49,085 nt of DNA from an uncultured Opitutales bacterium (GTDB taxonomy: Bacteria; Verrucomicrobiota; Verrucomicrobiia; Opitutales; Seribacteraceae), in contig CAJQSI010000050.1 of the NCBI GenBank assembly GCA_905612515.1, positions 1-49,085 on the forward strand, read 5' to 3'. This document shows, piece by piece, positions 35,892 through 43,129 of this stretch. The translations under genes were made by a program, and so were the position numbers. Numbering within the stretch: the stretch's first letter is position 1; every line of letters starts with the position of its first letter. A model generated the notes under the pieces. That model worked only from the letters and a program-made list of their open reading frames with translations. It was not told the origin of the DNA and searched no databases.

Positions 35892-37739
35892 TTAACTTTC
35901 CTTTCCGGATCGTTCTGATTGCTTCATTTGCTCGGCGTAGATGGTTACCTGAGCCTTTTCTCCCTTAACCAATTCCTTAGCTCTTCGAATGGCTTTGGCG
36001 ATGGAAAGAGTTGGATTGCTTGGGCTATCGATGAAGAGGTTTTTGCGATTAAGGCGAGGAAGCAGTCCTGAGTTCCGAAAAATCCGCAAAACATCTTTCC
36101 TTATCTCGCACAAAAGCACATGGCAATTCTTCTCCTTGAGATAGTCCAATAACTCTTCCAGTGCGAGCACTGACGTGGCGTCAAGATGGTGGGCGTTACG
36201 TAACTTTAGCACAAGTACACGCAGGTTGCGGTCATCGCCCACTCTCCGTATTTGTTCATAAAACAGTTCGGCTGCGGCAAAAAACAATTCGCCTTCCACA
36301 TGGACGATCGAAACTTCGGGTTCCGGTCTTTTTGCGTTGTCGGAGATGGCGGCGAGATGACCTTCCTGGGTATAGCCGTATTCCACTAATTCGGGTTCGG
36401 ACACCTTCCTCAAAAATAAAAGTATCGAAGTTGCCACTCCTGCGAAAATCGCGATTTGCAAGGAAAGAAGCAGACCGAAAACAAGCGTTACCGTGAAGGC
36501 GATACCATCCGAACGCGTTGCTCGGGCCACGGCCCGAATCTGCTTTGATCTGATCAGGGATGCGCCAATGAATACCACCAAGGTGGCTAATGCCGGCAAC
36601 GGGACATAGCTGACGAGCTGTCCGAGAAAAAAGGCTCCCGCCAGCACAAACAGCCCAGCGAAAAGCATGGAAACCTGCGAACGGGCCCCGCTTTGGGCAT
36701 TGACCGTAGATCTCGTCAAAGACCCGGACGCAGGCATGCCTGAGAAAAAGGCGCATGCCAGATTGCCTGCGCCAATCGCAAAAGTTTCTTGGTTTGCATT
36801 TAGGCGTTCTCCTGCTCGAGCGGCTAATGATTTGCCAATTGAAATGCCTTCCAGTGCGCATAGAAGGGCCAAGGCTCCGGCGGTCCAGCATATCGTGCCC
36901 AAGGAAGAAGTGCCCATTGCGGCGAAGTCAGGCGGTGCAAAAAATTCTGCTCCGGCTGAAAAAGCCTCCAAGGTTTGTAGCTCGAAACCGTATGCCTTGA
37001 AGCCAATTGACGCTAGTGATGCGAGTGCCAAGGTTATGGCAACGTTCGGCAATTTGCGAAAACGCCCTCTGAGCAAAAGAAAAAGCACGGCCGTCAAGGC
37101 ACTCATTGCAATCGCTGGACCCGAAGCATTGCCAAGCGACCGAATCGTTGCCCATGCCACTTCGAGAAAGGTCGAGGGAGCTTCTCCTCCTTCGAAACGA
37201 AAACCGAGGATGTGATGGCACTGATTGGCGATGATGAGGACGGCCGCCGCCGTGACGTACGCCGTGATTACCGTTCGGGAAACGTATTGCACCATGCTGG
37301 CTAGGCGTAGCCAAGAGGCGGCGACGAGAAAGATTCCCGCCAGCAATGGGAAAAGGGGCAGCAACGCAAGGGCTTCGCCGGAAGCTACTCCGTCTGCGTT
37401 GGTTAATTGCAAGCCCGCAAATGTCCCGAAAAGAAGCACGGCGGTAGCGTTGGTCGGGCCAAGAGCGATAAAGCGGGATCCCGCGAAAAGCGATCCCGCT
37501 ATGGCTGCCACCGCCGAACCAAAGATACCGTACTTTATGGGAATTCCCGCGACCAAGGCATAAGCCATTCCTTGGGGAAAAGCCAATAGGGCAACGTTAA
37601 GGGCCGCTCGAAAGTCGCCCGAAAAGTCTTCTCGCTTATAGTTTCCCAATGCTTGGGCGATGGGAAACAATCGTATTCTGGGAGAAACGGCTGCAGGCAA
37701 ATGCCCGTAAGCTCCCGCTCTATTTTTTTTTGGCGCCAT
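35892..37739 (-). CDS. SulP-family anion transporter with STAS domain
   Basis: The 615-residue membrane transporter is of the SulP/SLC26 type. The N-terminal membrane domain has 'NVALLAFPQGMAYALVAGIP', 'GIFGSAVAAIAGSLFAGSRF', 'ALGPTNATAVLLFG', 'CAFFSGMPASGSLTRSTVNA' and about 10-12 hydrophobic helices. The C-terminal STAS domain follows ('EVSIVHVEGELFFAAAELFY', 'LRNAHHLDATSVLALEELLD'). Members import sulphate, bicarbonate or other anions; the substrate is not evident here. The protein ends with about 35 charged residues after the STAS domain. It is divergent from the flagellin leader, so its promoter must lie in the 37740-37820 interval. Confidence 0.95.
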   Translation of the reverse strand: MAPKKNRAGAYGHLPAAVSPRIRLFPIAQALGNYKREDFSGDFRAALNVALLAFPQGMAYALVAGIPIKYGIFGSAVAAIAGSLFAGSRFIALGPTNATAVLLFGTFAGLQLTNADGVASGEALALLPLFPLLAGIFLVAASWLRLASMVQYVSRTVITAYVTAAAVLIIANQCHHILGFRFEGGEAPSTFLEVAWATIRSLGNASGPAIAMSALTAVLFLLLRGRFRKLPNVAITLALASLASIGFKAYGFELQTLEAFSAGAEFFAPPDFAAMGTSSLGTICWTAGALALLCALEGISIGKSLAARAGERLNANQETFAIGAGNLACAFFSGMPASGSLTRSTVNAQSGARSQVSMLFAGLFVLAGAFFLGQLVSYVPLPALATLVVFIGASLIRSKQIRAVARATRSDGIAFTVTLVFGLLLSLQIAIFAGVATSILLFLRKVSEPELVEYGYTQEGHLAAISDNAKRPEPEVSIVHVEGELFFAAAELFYEQIRRVGDDRNLRVLVLKLRNAHHLDATSVLALEELLDYLKEKNCHVLLCEIRKDVLRIFRNSGLLPRLNRKNLFIDSPSNPTLSIAKAIRRAKELVKGEKAQVTIYAEQMKQSERSGKES

Positions 37740-37822
37740 TTTAAGTCCTCGCGTTCAGTAAAATAGCGATGACTCGAAATTCTCCAAGTTCTTTCGCTCA
37801 GAAGAAAAAAATCGAATTCTCC

Positions 37823-37849
37823 TAAAGTTTTTATAGATCCGGTCGATTA
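37823..37849 (+). promoter_or_regulatory. sigma-28 (FliA)-type flagellar promoter
   Basis: TAAAGTTT, then 11 nt, then GTCGATTA. The FliA consensus is TAAAGTTT-N11-GCCGATAA, so the -35 element matches 8 of 8, the spacer is exact and the -10 element matches 6 of 8. Transcription would start near 37857 and read through the long leader into the flagellin genes. I found no comparable match closer to either flagellin. Confidence 0.75.
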
Positions 37850-37893
37850 TCTATTATGCTGCATGGATGCGGCCTAGTTATTACATAGGTCCC

Positions 37894-37947
37894 GACCCAC
37901 AAGGAGGTAGGTCAAGACTGTTTAACCACACTTTCTCAAGGAGGAAG
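37894..37947 (+). promoter_or_regulatory. leader hairpin pair 1, GGA in or at the loop (CsrA-site-like)
   Basis: The first hairpin has stem GACC/GGTC with ACAAGGA in the loop (37894-37913). The second has stem CTTTC/GGAAG (one G-U pair) with loop TCAAGGA (37931-37947). The second overlaps an AAGGAGG ribosome-binding site 7 nt before a GTG at 37952. ACARGGA with GGA in a loop is the CsrA recognition consensus. Confidence 0.45.
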
Positions 37948-37951
37948 CTTA

Positions 37952-38266
37952 GTGGCGACCGTTATCTTTACTTACTCATATTCTTTGGGTGGAGGTCGTG
38001 GGCAGCATCTACTTTTGCGGATGTCGCGTACGGCTTTCCACATAGGCGATTGCCTCGCGGCTTTGCTGCGTACTTGTAGTCCCGGATTCCCGTCCTGTGG
38101 TCCGCCAAGGCGAGTCTCGCCCGAATTTCAGACTACCCGTTTTGCATGGGGTGCTTACGGGTGCTTGGGTTCGTACGCCCTTTCTTTCTCACCAAAGCAC
38201 GAGAGAGGCACTTCGTTGTGCTTTCATGCCGTCCCCGTTTTTTCACCTAATCTCATGAAAACCTAA
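37952..38266 (+). CDS. doubtful 104-codon ORF in the flagellin leader
   Basis: A GTG start lies 7 nt after AAGGAGG, the best-placed Shine-Dalgarno in this region, and the same double-hairpin arrangement precedes it as precedes the intact flagellin. The 104-residue translation ('MATVIFTYSYSLGGGRGQHL...') has no recognised domain, no flagellin similarity that I can see, and an unnatural look (Pro/Cys/Arg-rich, low helix propensity). It may be a decayed coding sequence or a leader ORF. I see no better gene in the 37740-38300 interval on either strand. Confidence 0.2.
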   Translation: MATVIFTYSYSLGGGRGQHLLLRMSRTAFHIGDCLAALLRTCSPGFPSCGPPRRVSPEFQTTRFAWGAYGCLGSYALSFSPKHERGTSLCFHAVPVFSPNLMKT

Positions 38267-38305
38267 TCATTATTAAATACATGAACTAATCATTGAGCAA
38301 GAGCT

Positions 38306-38368
38306 CCGCCAGGATGGCGGCACCTACTCGCATTCACCTGCAAACTATTTCCGAGACAAGGAAGTCTC
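38306..38368 (+). promoter_or_regulatory. leader hairpin pair 2 (CsrA-site-like), copy of the flagellin leader
   Basis: CCGCC-AGGAT-GGCGG (38306-38320) and GAGAC-AAGGAA-GTCTC (38353-38368) are both perfect 5-bp stems with GGA in the loop. The second loop is the ribosome-binding site, 8 nt before the ATG at 38372. Stems, loop size and the 47-nt start-to-start spacing are almost identical to the pair before the intact flagellin (46 nt). Confidence 0.6.
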
Positions 38369-38371
38369 CCC

Positions 38372-38542
38372 ATGCAACTTAGCAATTTCGTAACTTTACA
38401 GACGCGAGGGCACCATCCCCGCAAATCTGTTCGGGTTTTCCCGTCCAGACCCTTAACCGGCTGCATACCTTGCGGCTTGAAGGGAAGTTCATCTTGGGGA
38501 TCCGTCTGTCGGAAAACTCAGGAAACTCTCTTTTCCAAATAA
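38372..38542 (+). pseudogene. decayed flagellin N-terminal fragment
   Basis: The 56-codon ORF begins 'MQLSNFVTLQTRGHHP', which aligns without gaps to the intact flagellin start 'MQLTNYGFLESRGNYL' (7 of 16 identical and several conservative). Similarity fades afterwards, with a weak match 'SRPLTGC' to 'MERLSTGLK', and the frame ends at TAA before any D1 domain. Together with its duplicated leader this indicates a degraded flagellin copy. A functional leader peptide cannot be excluded. Confidence 0.6.
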
Positions 38543-38588
38543 ACCAACAATAAACCCATAAACTAAACAATGAACCTTACCTGATTTA

Positions 38589-38655
38589 GGGCTCCGCCAG
38601 GAGGGCGGCGCCCAATCATTTAAACTAAATGTAAACCCTGAGACAAGGAGGTCTC
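38589..38655 (+). promoter_or_regulatory. flagellin leader hairpin pair 3 (CsrA-site-like)
   Basis: The upstream hairpin (38589-38613) pairs GGGC.CCGCC with GGCGG.GCCC around loop AGGAG, with one mismatch. The downstream hairpin GAGAC-AAGGAG-GTCTC (38640-38655) presents the Shine-Dalgarno AAGGAG in its loop, 7 nt (after AAGGAGG) before the flagellin ATG. The context ACAAGGA matches the CsrA consensus core ACARGGA. A distal site plus a proximal site over the ribosome-binding site is the layout of the CsrA-regulated hag leader in Bacillus. Confidence 0.65.
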
Positions 38656-38658
38656 GAT

Positions 38659-40089
38659 ATGCAACTAACAAACTATGGATTCCTTGAGTCGCGAGGTAAC
38701 TATCTCGCGGCCCAAGCCAAATACACTCAGCCCATGGAGCGATTATCCACGGGCCTTAAGATCAATCACTCTCGCGATGATGCGGGAGCGCTCGGCAAGG
38801 TTGCCCTGCAGCGTGTGGCAAGCACGAAGCTCGGTGTCTTGAGAACTAACCTGCAAAATGCCTTGAGCTATGCCAATGTACAAGACAACGCCTTGGAAAA
38901 GGTCGGTCAAGTCTACGATCGCATGGCTATCTTGGCTCATCAAGCGGCCGACTTCACGATCGACGACCACTCACGAAGTGGTTTCGATGGTGAGTTCCAA
39001 ATGCTGGAAGGGCAACTCGCCGAGATCCTAAAGGAAAAGTTCAACGGCATTTCTCTCTTCACCAAGGCGACCGGATGTACGGAACCTGAAGTGATCGAAG
39101 TCGATGCCAACTTCAATGCGGGACTTAATGAAACATTACCTCCAACTATTCCTGCCGTTGGGGCTAAAACGCAGGCAAACCCCGATCGATGGATAACTAC
39201 GCAGGATGTCGATACTACCGATGGAACCCTTACCTTGGACGTCAACGGAGGAGGGGTTTCCGAAAGGTATATCGTCCAGCAAGGGTCGACTACGATCTTT
39301 GACACGGGTTGGTGGGCTACGCAAGGGTCCGCTTATACTCATGACTTCGATCGATTTGTCATTGATTTTGGAGCGGGCAAGCCCACGACATTCGAATTTA
39401 TTCCGCAGGATACCGGAGGATCTGGCACATTTGTAACTCCCAACGGCACTCTTGACAACGAAGGGAAGTATTTGGCCCAACTTGGCGCTACCACCACAGC
39501 TGAGCTTCTTGGGAACAAATATACAGGCAAAGGACAAGTTGTGACGACACCGGCCCCGGGCGACAGTACGGAGCTAACAATTGAGGTCCAGTCGACGAGC
39601 TTGTTTCAAGCGTCTGCAGACTTCAAAGGCGTTAAGATTGTTGAGCCCGAGGAAGTTCCGGCATTAGAGGTCGTGATTAACGATGAAGGGGAGATCGCTA
39701 GCTTCGAAGCCTTGGGATTCAGTCGCCTTTCGGGTACGGATTTGTCCACTCGCGAAAATGCTCAAGCGGTACTCGAGCGCCTTCTCGGCAAGAATGGAGA
39801 AGCTACCGAGCACGGAGAAATCCACTGTTTGGTAAATGGGCAAAGAGGTGACGTGGCAAACAGCATTCGTCGTTTGGAATTGGAGATCGGACGCCTGGAA
39901 GACAAGACGATTTCGGGTGAAAAAAGCTTAAGTCGCATAGAGGATGCGGACATGGCCGAGGAGGCGACGAAGTTTGCCAAGCAATCCATGAAGATGGAGA
40001 TGGCGGCGAACATCATGTCCCGCGCGACTCGCCTTACGGATGTGCTCTTGCAATTAGCCACCCAACGAGTCGGAGGCTCCAACTTGTAA
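38659..40089 (+). CDS. flagellin
   Basis: The 476-residue filament subunit has N-terminal D0/D1 helices at about residues 1-140 ('MERLSTGLKINHSRDDAGAL', 'NLQNALSYANVQDNALEKVG', 'LKEKFNGISLF'). A variable beta-rich central region covers about 141-390 ('TLTLDVNGGGVSERYIVQQG', 'FGAGKPTTFEFIPQDTGGSG'). C-terminal D1/D0 helices follow at about 395-476 ('RRLELEIGRLEDKTISGEKS', 'EATKFAKQSMKMEMAANIMS', 'LLQLATQR'). Flagellins are exported through the flagellar type III system without a signal peptide, and none is seen. The gene is downstream of a sigma-28-type promoter and has an SD-presenting hairpin leader. The central domain has no family that I recognise. Confidence 0.94.
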   Translation: MQLTNYGFLESRGNYLAAQAKYTQPMERLSTGLKINHSRDDAGALGKVALQRVASTKLGVLRTNLQNALSYANVQDNALEKVGQVYDRMAILAHQAADFTIDDHSRSGFDGEFQMLEGQLAEILKEKFNGISLFTKATGCTEPEVIEVDANFNAGLNETLPPTIPAVGAKTQANPDRWITTQDVDTTDGTLTLDVNGGGVSERYIVQQGSTTIFDTGWWATQGSAYTHDFDRFVIDFGAGKPTTFEFIPQDTGGSGTFVTPNGTLDNEGKYLAQLGATTTAELLGNKYTGKGQVVTTPAPGDSTELTIEVQSTSLFQASADFKGVKIVEPEEVPALEVVINDEGEIASFEALGFSRLSGTDLSTRENAQAVLERLLGKNGEATEHGEIHCLVNGQRGDVANSIRRLELEIGRLEDKTISGEKSLSRIEDADMAEEATKFAKQSMKMEMAANIMSRATRLTDVLLQLATQRVGGSNL

Positions 40090-40313
40090 TAAACAGTTAT
40101 GAATTAGGTTAACAAAACAGTATGCATGGTTGCTCTTCTGCTTGCCGCTTGCAAGCGGTTAACTACAGGGAACTGCCAAAGCTAGTAGCTCGGCCTTACC
40201 TAACGCAGGCGAGATCTCCTCGCGGCAAATACTAAAGATGTAAATCGAAGCACTTTGTAACGACAGATTATAACCAAGAAGAAATTTTCCTCAACACGGA
40301 GGGTTTATGAACG
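40090..40313 (+). other. inter-flagellin spacer with palindromes
   Basis: The spacer holds no ORF. It contains a perfect 14-bp palindrome CCGCTTGCAAGCGG (40145-40158), a stem GCGAG/CTCGC (40209-40223), and CCTC/GAGG pairing (40289-40302) that masks the GGAGGG ribosome-binding site of the next gene. No second sigma-28 promoter is visible, so the second flagellin is probably cotranscribed with the first. Confidence 0.5.
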
Positions 40314-41580
40314 ATGATTAGTGACCAGATCAATGTGCATATTGCCAGGGAGTTGGGAAGCTTGGATCGTGAACATCGGGTTCACGTGAAGAAGCTTTCG
40401 GCCGGCAAGCGCATCTTGATGCCCGGAGACGATACAGGCGGCTACTCCTTGGCAGTTAAGCATGGAAGCGCGGGAAGACGCAATCAAGCAATGCTGGCAA
40501 ATTTGCAAAACGTCTTTTCCTATGTTCAGACCCAAGACGGTGTTTTGGCAAGCGTGGGAAAGATTTATAAGCGAATGGACGAACTCACCGCGATGGCGAT
40601 GGATCCGACTAAAACCGATTCCGACCGTGCTTTATATAATAAGGAATTCCAAGAGTTGCGCGACATGGCAGTTCGGGCGAACGGTGAGGAATTCAACGGG
40701 CTTCGTCTTTTCCGAGGCAAACTATATGAGCTTGTTGACAAGGGGATCAAAATCAACTGGACCGATTCCAAGGCAGAGGTCGATGCATTGGACGCCGCAG
40801 ATGCAGACAACACCTATTACTTGGCAACCATTACTTCTGAAACCGAGCAAGAGGAGATTGGACTACAGATTGGAGACGTTGGCATCAATGCTTGGCTCGG
40901 AGGAAATGATACGGCTGTTGAAGGGGAATGGAGGTGGACCGAAGGTCCCGAAGGCTTGGAAGATGGAGGGCCAAGGCAGGCAGTTCTGGCAGGGCAGACC
41001 CAATGGCTCTGCCGTAAATGGGTCCTTTGAAAACTGGGGCGGCGGCGAACCAAATAATGCTGGGGGCGAGAACTACCTTCAAATTAGCCAAGCCTCTAAC
41101 CCTGTTGCCTCTTGGAACGATTTGCCTGATACGAATACAGCGGGATCAACATATCAACCCGAAGGTTATGTCTTGGAGGTTGACCAAGGAGACCTGAAGG
41201 TCGGGAAGGATCGAAACGGAGATACCTTTGGGCTCAAGAACGTTGATTTCCAAAAGTATCTAAGTGAGACGGTATTATCTATCGACACCATGGCGAATGC
41301 TCAGGCTGCGACCGTTATGATGAAAGGAGTTATCGAAAACATCGCCGACTCCAGAGCCATCGCGGGAGCAAACATATCGAGAGTCTCAGGGGAAATAAAT
41401 AACCTTCGCAGAATAGGAAATTCCTACGAGTCAGCCCTTTCACGAGTTGAAGATTTAGATTGAGCTAGAGAGAGCGGTCGATTGGCCAAAAAATCGATCA
41501 AGCTGCAAAGTTCATCGGCACTACTTGCTCAAGACAATGAGGTCATGAACCCAAATTTGATCCAAGTCTTGCTTGAGTAA
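40314..41580 (+). pseudogene. flagellin with C-type lectin-like domain, frameshifted and nonsense-interrupted
   Basis: The N-terminal flagellin helices ('VHVKKLSAGKRILMPGDDTG', 'NLQNVFSYVQTQDGVLASVG', 'NGEEFNGLRLFRGK') run in one frame to about 40967. Removing one G from the GGG at 40968-40970 joins them to the +1 frame, which continues to 41463 (TGA). In-frame C-terminal flagellin sequence ('GRLAKKSIKLQSSSALLAQ') carries on to a TAA at 41580. The repaired protein would be about 421 residues. Its variable region is a C-type lectin-like domain: 'AWLGGNDTAVEGEWRWTEGP', 'FWQGRPNGSAVNGSFENWGG', EPN (41047-41055), WND (41113-41121) and 'GYVLEV'. EPN and WND are the calcium/sugar-binding motifs of mannose-type C-type lectins. 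Both lesions are isolated in otherwise well-kept sequence, so decay is recent or they are sequence errors. Confidence 0.85.
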
Positions 41581-41671
41581 ATGGAATTTCTGCGAAATTG
41601 ATGAATTTGCAAATGCAGGAAAATAAAGAATCCGGCATTCGCTCAATCCCGATTGGCGGGAGTTATATGCT

Positions 41672-42934
41672 TCAATCGCGTGCCAATGCTTGGTCATTAT
41701 CCATAACAAGCAATGATTTGGCTTCTTCCCACTTGGATTTGCTTACTTCATAGCGACTTCGCAAAACCTCGACTTCATTCTCTCTGATTTCCAGCAACTT
41801 AAAGCGAGGTTCGTATTTGCTTTCGCTAAAATTTTCCTTGGCCGCCTGAACAAGTAATGCCCGCACCTCGTCTCGTTTCTTTGCCGTGTCTGCACAAGTG
41901 TTTTTTAAGGAGGTGATGACTTGAGTTAGTCCCGTCTCCATTTTTTGATTCAACAAGTTGATCTTTCGATCCAGCTCTTGACGGAAGGCATCGTTTTTAA
42001 CTTTACCAGAATTGCGAGCTTCCCTCAGTTGCTTTATGGTAATGCTGAAGTCAGCGAGGTCACCTTTTGTCGAAAGAGCAGACAATCCAGCCAGTTTTTC
42101 TATGGACGCCCCCTTTTCGCGTGAGTCTTGAATGGTCGATAAAACATCAATTTGCTCTGCGAGTTCTTTTTCGCATTGATTTAGTTCGGCGCGTAATGAA
42201 ATTTCTTCCACTGTCGCAATTGGCTTGCCCGATTGCCTCTCTTGGATTTGCCTCCGAAGTTCTTCGATGTCACCCTGCTTTCTGCGAAGGCTGAGACCAT
42301 ATTCAGCGACTATGGGAAATGCAGGCGCCTCGGGGCTCTCTTCTTCAAGAATGAGTGCATGCGTCCGCCTAATGAGTTTGCCCAAAAGCTTTGCGGCTTG
42401 CGGTGTTTTTGCCCGCGTTACTACCTCCAAGACTGTGCTGCCATTAAAATCTTTTACAGTGATGGAGAAAAGGGATCTGGTTAAGGTATTATGTTTAATT
42501 TTCAGAGACTTACTTAAGAAAGGATCCAGCAGCAACTCCTTGGCGTTGTCGCTGGATTCAATCATCGTGGTGAGCCGATCCAGAAAAAGCTTTCCGTCCA
42601 AAACTCGATGATGCATTTCCAGTATGACCCGAGGGTCCAAGCCGTCTTTTTTCCTGATTTGCTTAACCCGACAAAGGACTTTCGTTGTCGACATTTCTTT
42701 TGTGAGTAGGGATGACCGCTCAAAGTGTCTGCCAGACTTAATTTTTTCTTTGTAAACTTTTCCCGCATCCAATGAGGCTTTAGAGCGATTGTTGTCGCTT
42801 CTCAAAACAAGAGAGCCATTAGATTGCAGTATACTTTGGTTTGTCTTTTCGCTTTCTGATTTCGTTTGCATCATGCCAGCCCAGAAGAGCAGCACGGTTA
42901 TCAAAATGAAAGCAAAGCTTAGGGCGGTTTTCAC
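41672..42934 (-). CDS. membrane-anchored coiled-coil protein, weakly Wzz/GumC-like
   Basis: The 420-residue protein has one N-terminal transmembrane helix (residues 5-22, 'LSFAFILITVLLFWAGMM') and a mixed domain ('VLEVVTRAKTPQAAKLLGKL'). Long coiled coils follow from about residue 205 to the end ('LRRKQGDIEELRRQIQERQS', 'NEVEVLRSRYEVSKSKWEEA'). Order and layout resemble chain-length determinant (Wzz/GumC) proteins of polysaccharide export, but the second transmembrane helix near the C-terminus and the proline-rich motif are missing, and no kinase or export gene is adjacent. The function is unassigned. It is convergent with the flagellin locus, and its start lies about 195 nt from the divergent ECF sigma gene. 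Confidence 0.8.
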   Translation of the reverse strand: MKTALSFAFILITVLLFWAGMMQTKSESEKTNQSILQSNGSLVLRSDNNRSKASLDAGKVYKEKIKSGRHFERSSLLTKEMSTTKVLCRVKQIRKKDGLDPRVILEMHHRVLDGKLFLDRLTTMIESSDNAKELLLDPFLSKSLKIKHNTLTRSLFSITVKDFNGSTVLEVVTRAKTPQAAKLLGKLIRRTHALILEEESPEAPAFPIVAEYGLSLRRKQGDIEELRRQIQERQSGKPIATVEEISLRAELNQCEKELAEQIDVLSTIQDSREKGASIEKLAGLSALSTKGDLADFSITIKQLREARNSGKVKNDAFRQELDRKINLLNQKMETGLTQVITSLKNTCADTAKKRDEVRALLVQAAKENFSESKYEPRFKLLEIRENEVEVLRSRYEVSKSKWEEAKSLLVMDNDQALARD

Positions 42935-43104
42935 AAAATCAGATTACTTCGAGAAGCGACTTTTCGCCAAGTAGATTTTTCCTATATCTCGGAAACGGAG
43001 GCAGGCCAAATTAACTTAACAGCATTAACCATGTAACATGGCAGGTCTGGGGTCGTCGGAATTTTGAGATTTTAACATAAGAAATAAACAAGATTGTATG
43101 ATTG

Positions 43105-43127
43105 ACTCCCAAGAGGGTGTTGGGAGT
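43105..43127 (+). promoter_or_regulatory. hairpin sequestering the ribosome-binding site of the ECF sigma gene
   Basis: A perfect 8-bp stem ACTCCCAA/TTGGGAGT closes the loop GAGGGTG. The GGGAG Shine-Dalgarno (43122-43126) is in the 3' arm, 3 nt before the ATG at 43130. Folding would hide it, while the loop carries a second purine-rich GAGGG. Confidence 0.55.
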
Positions 43128-43129
43128 AA

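Noticed and set aside
38194-38243. AAAGCAC/GTGCTTT hairpin followed by a T-run as an intrinsic terminator in the flagellin leader
   Set aside because: The T-run starts about 14 nt after the stem, too far for a standard intrinsic terminator.
41461-41463. TGA read as a sense codon (recoding) in the lectin-flagellin
   Set aside because: Other genes here end normally at TGA (for example at 14267 and for oleC), and the gene also has a frameshift, so a nonsense lesion is simpler.
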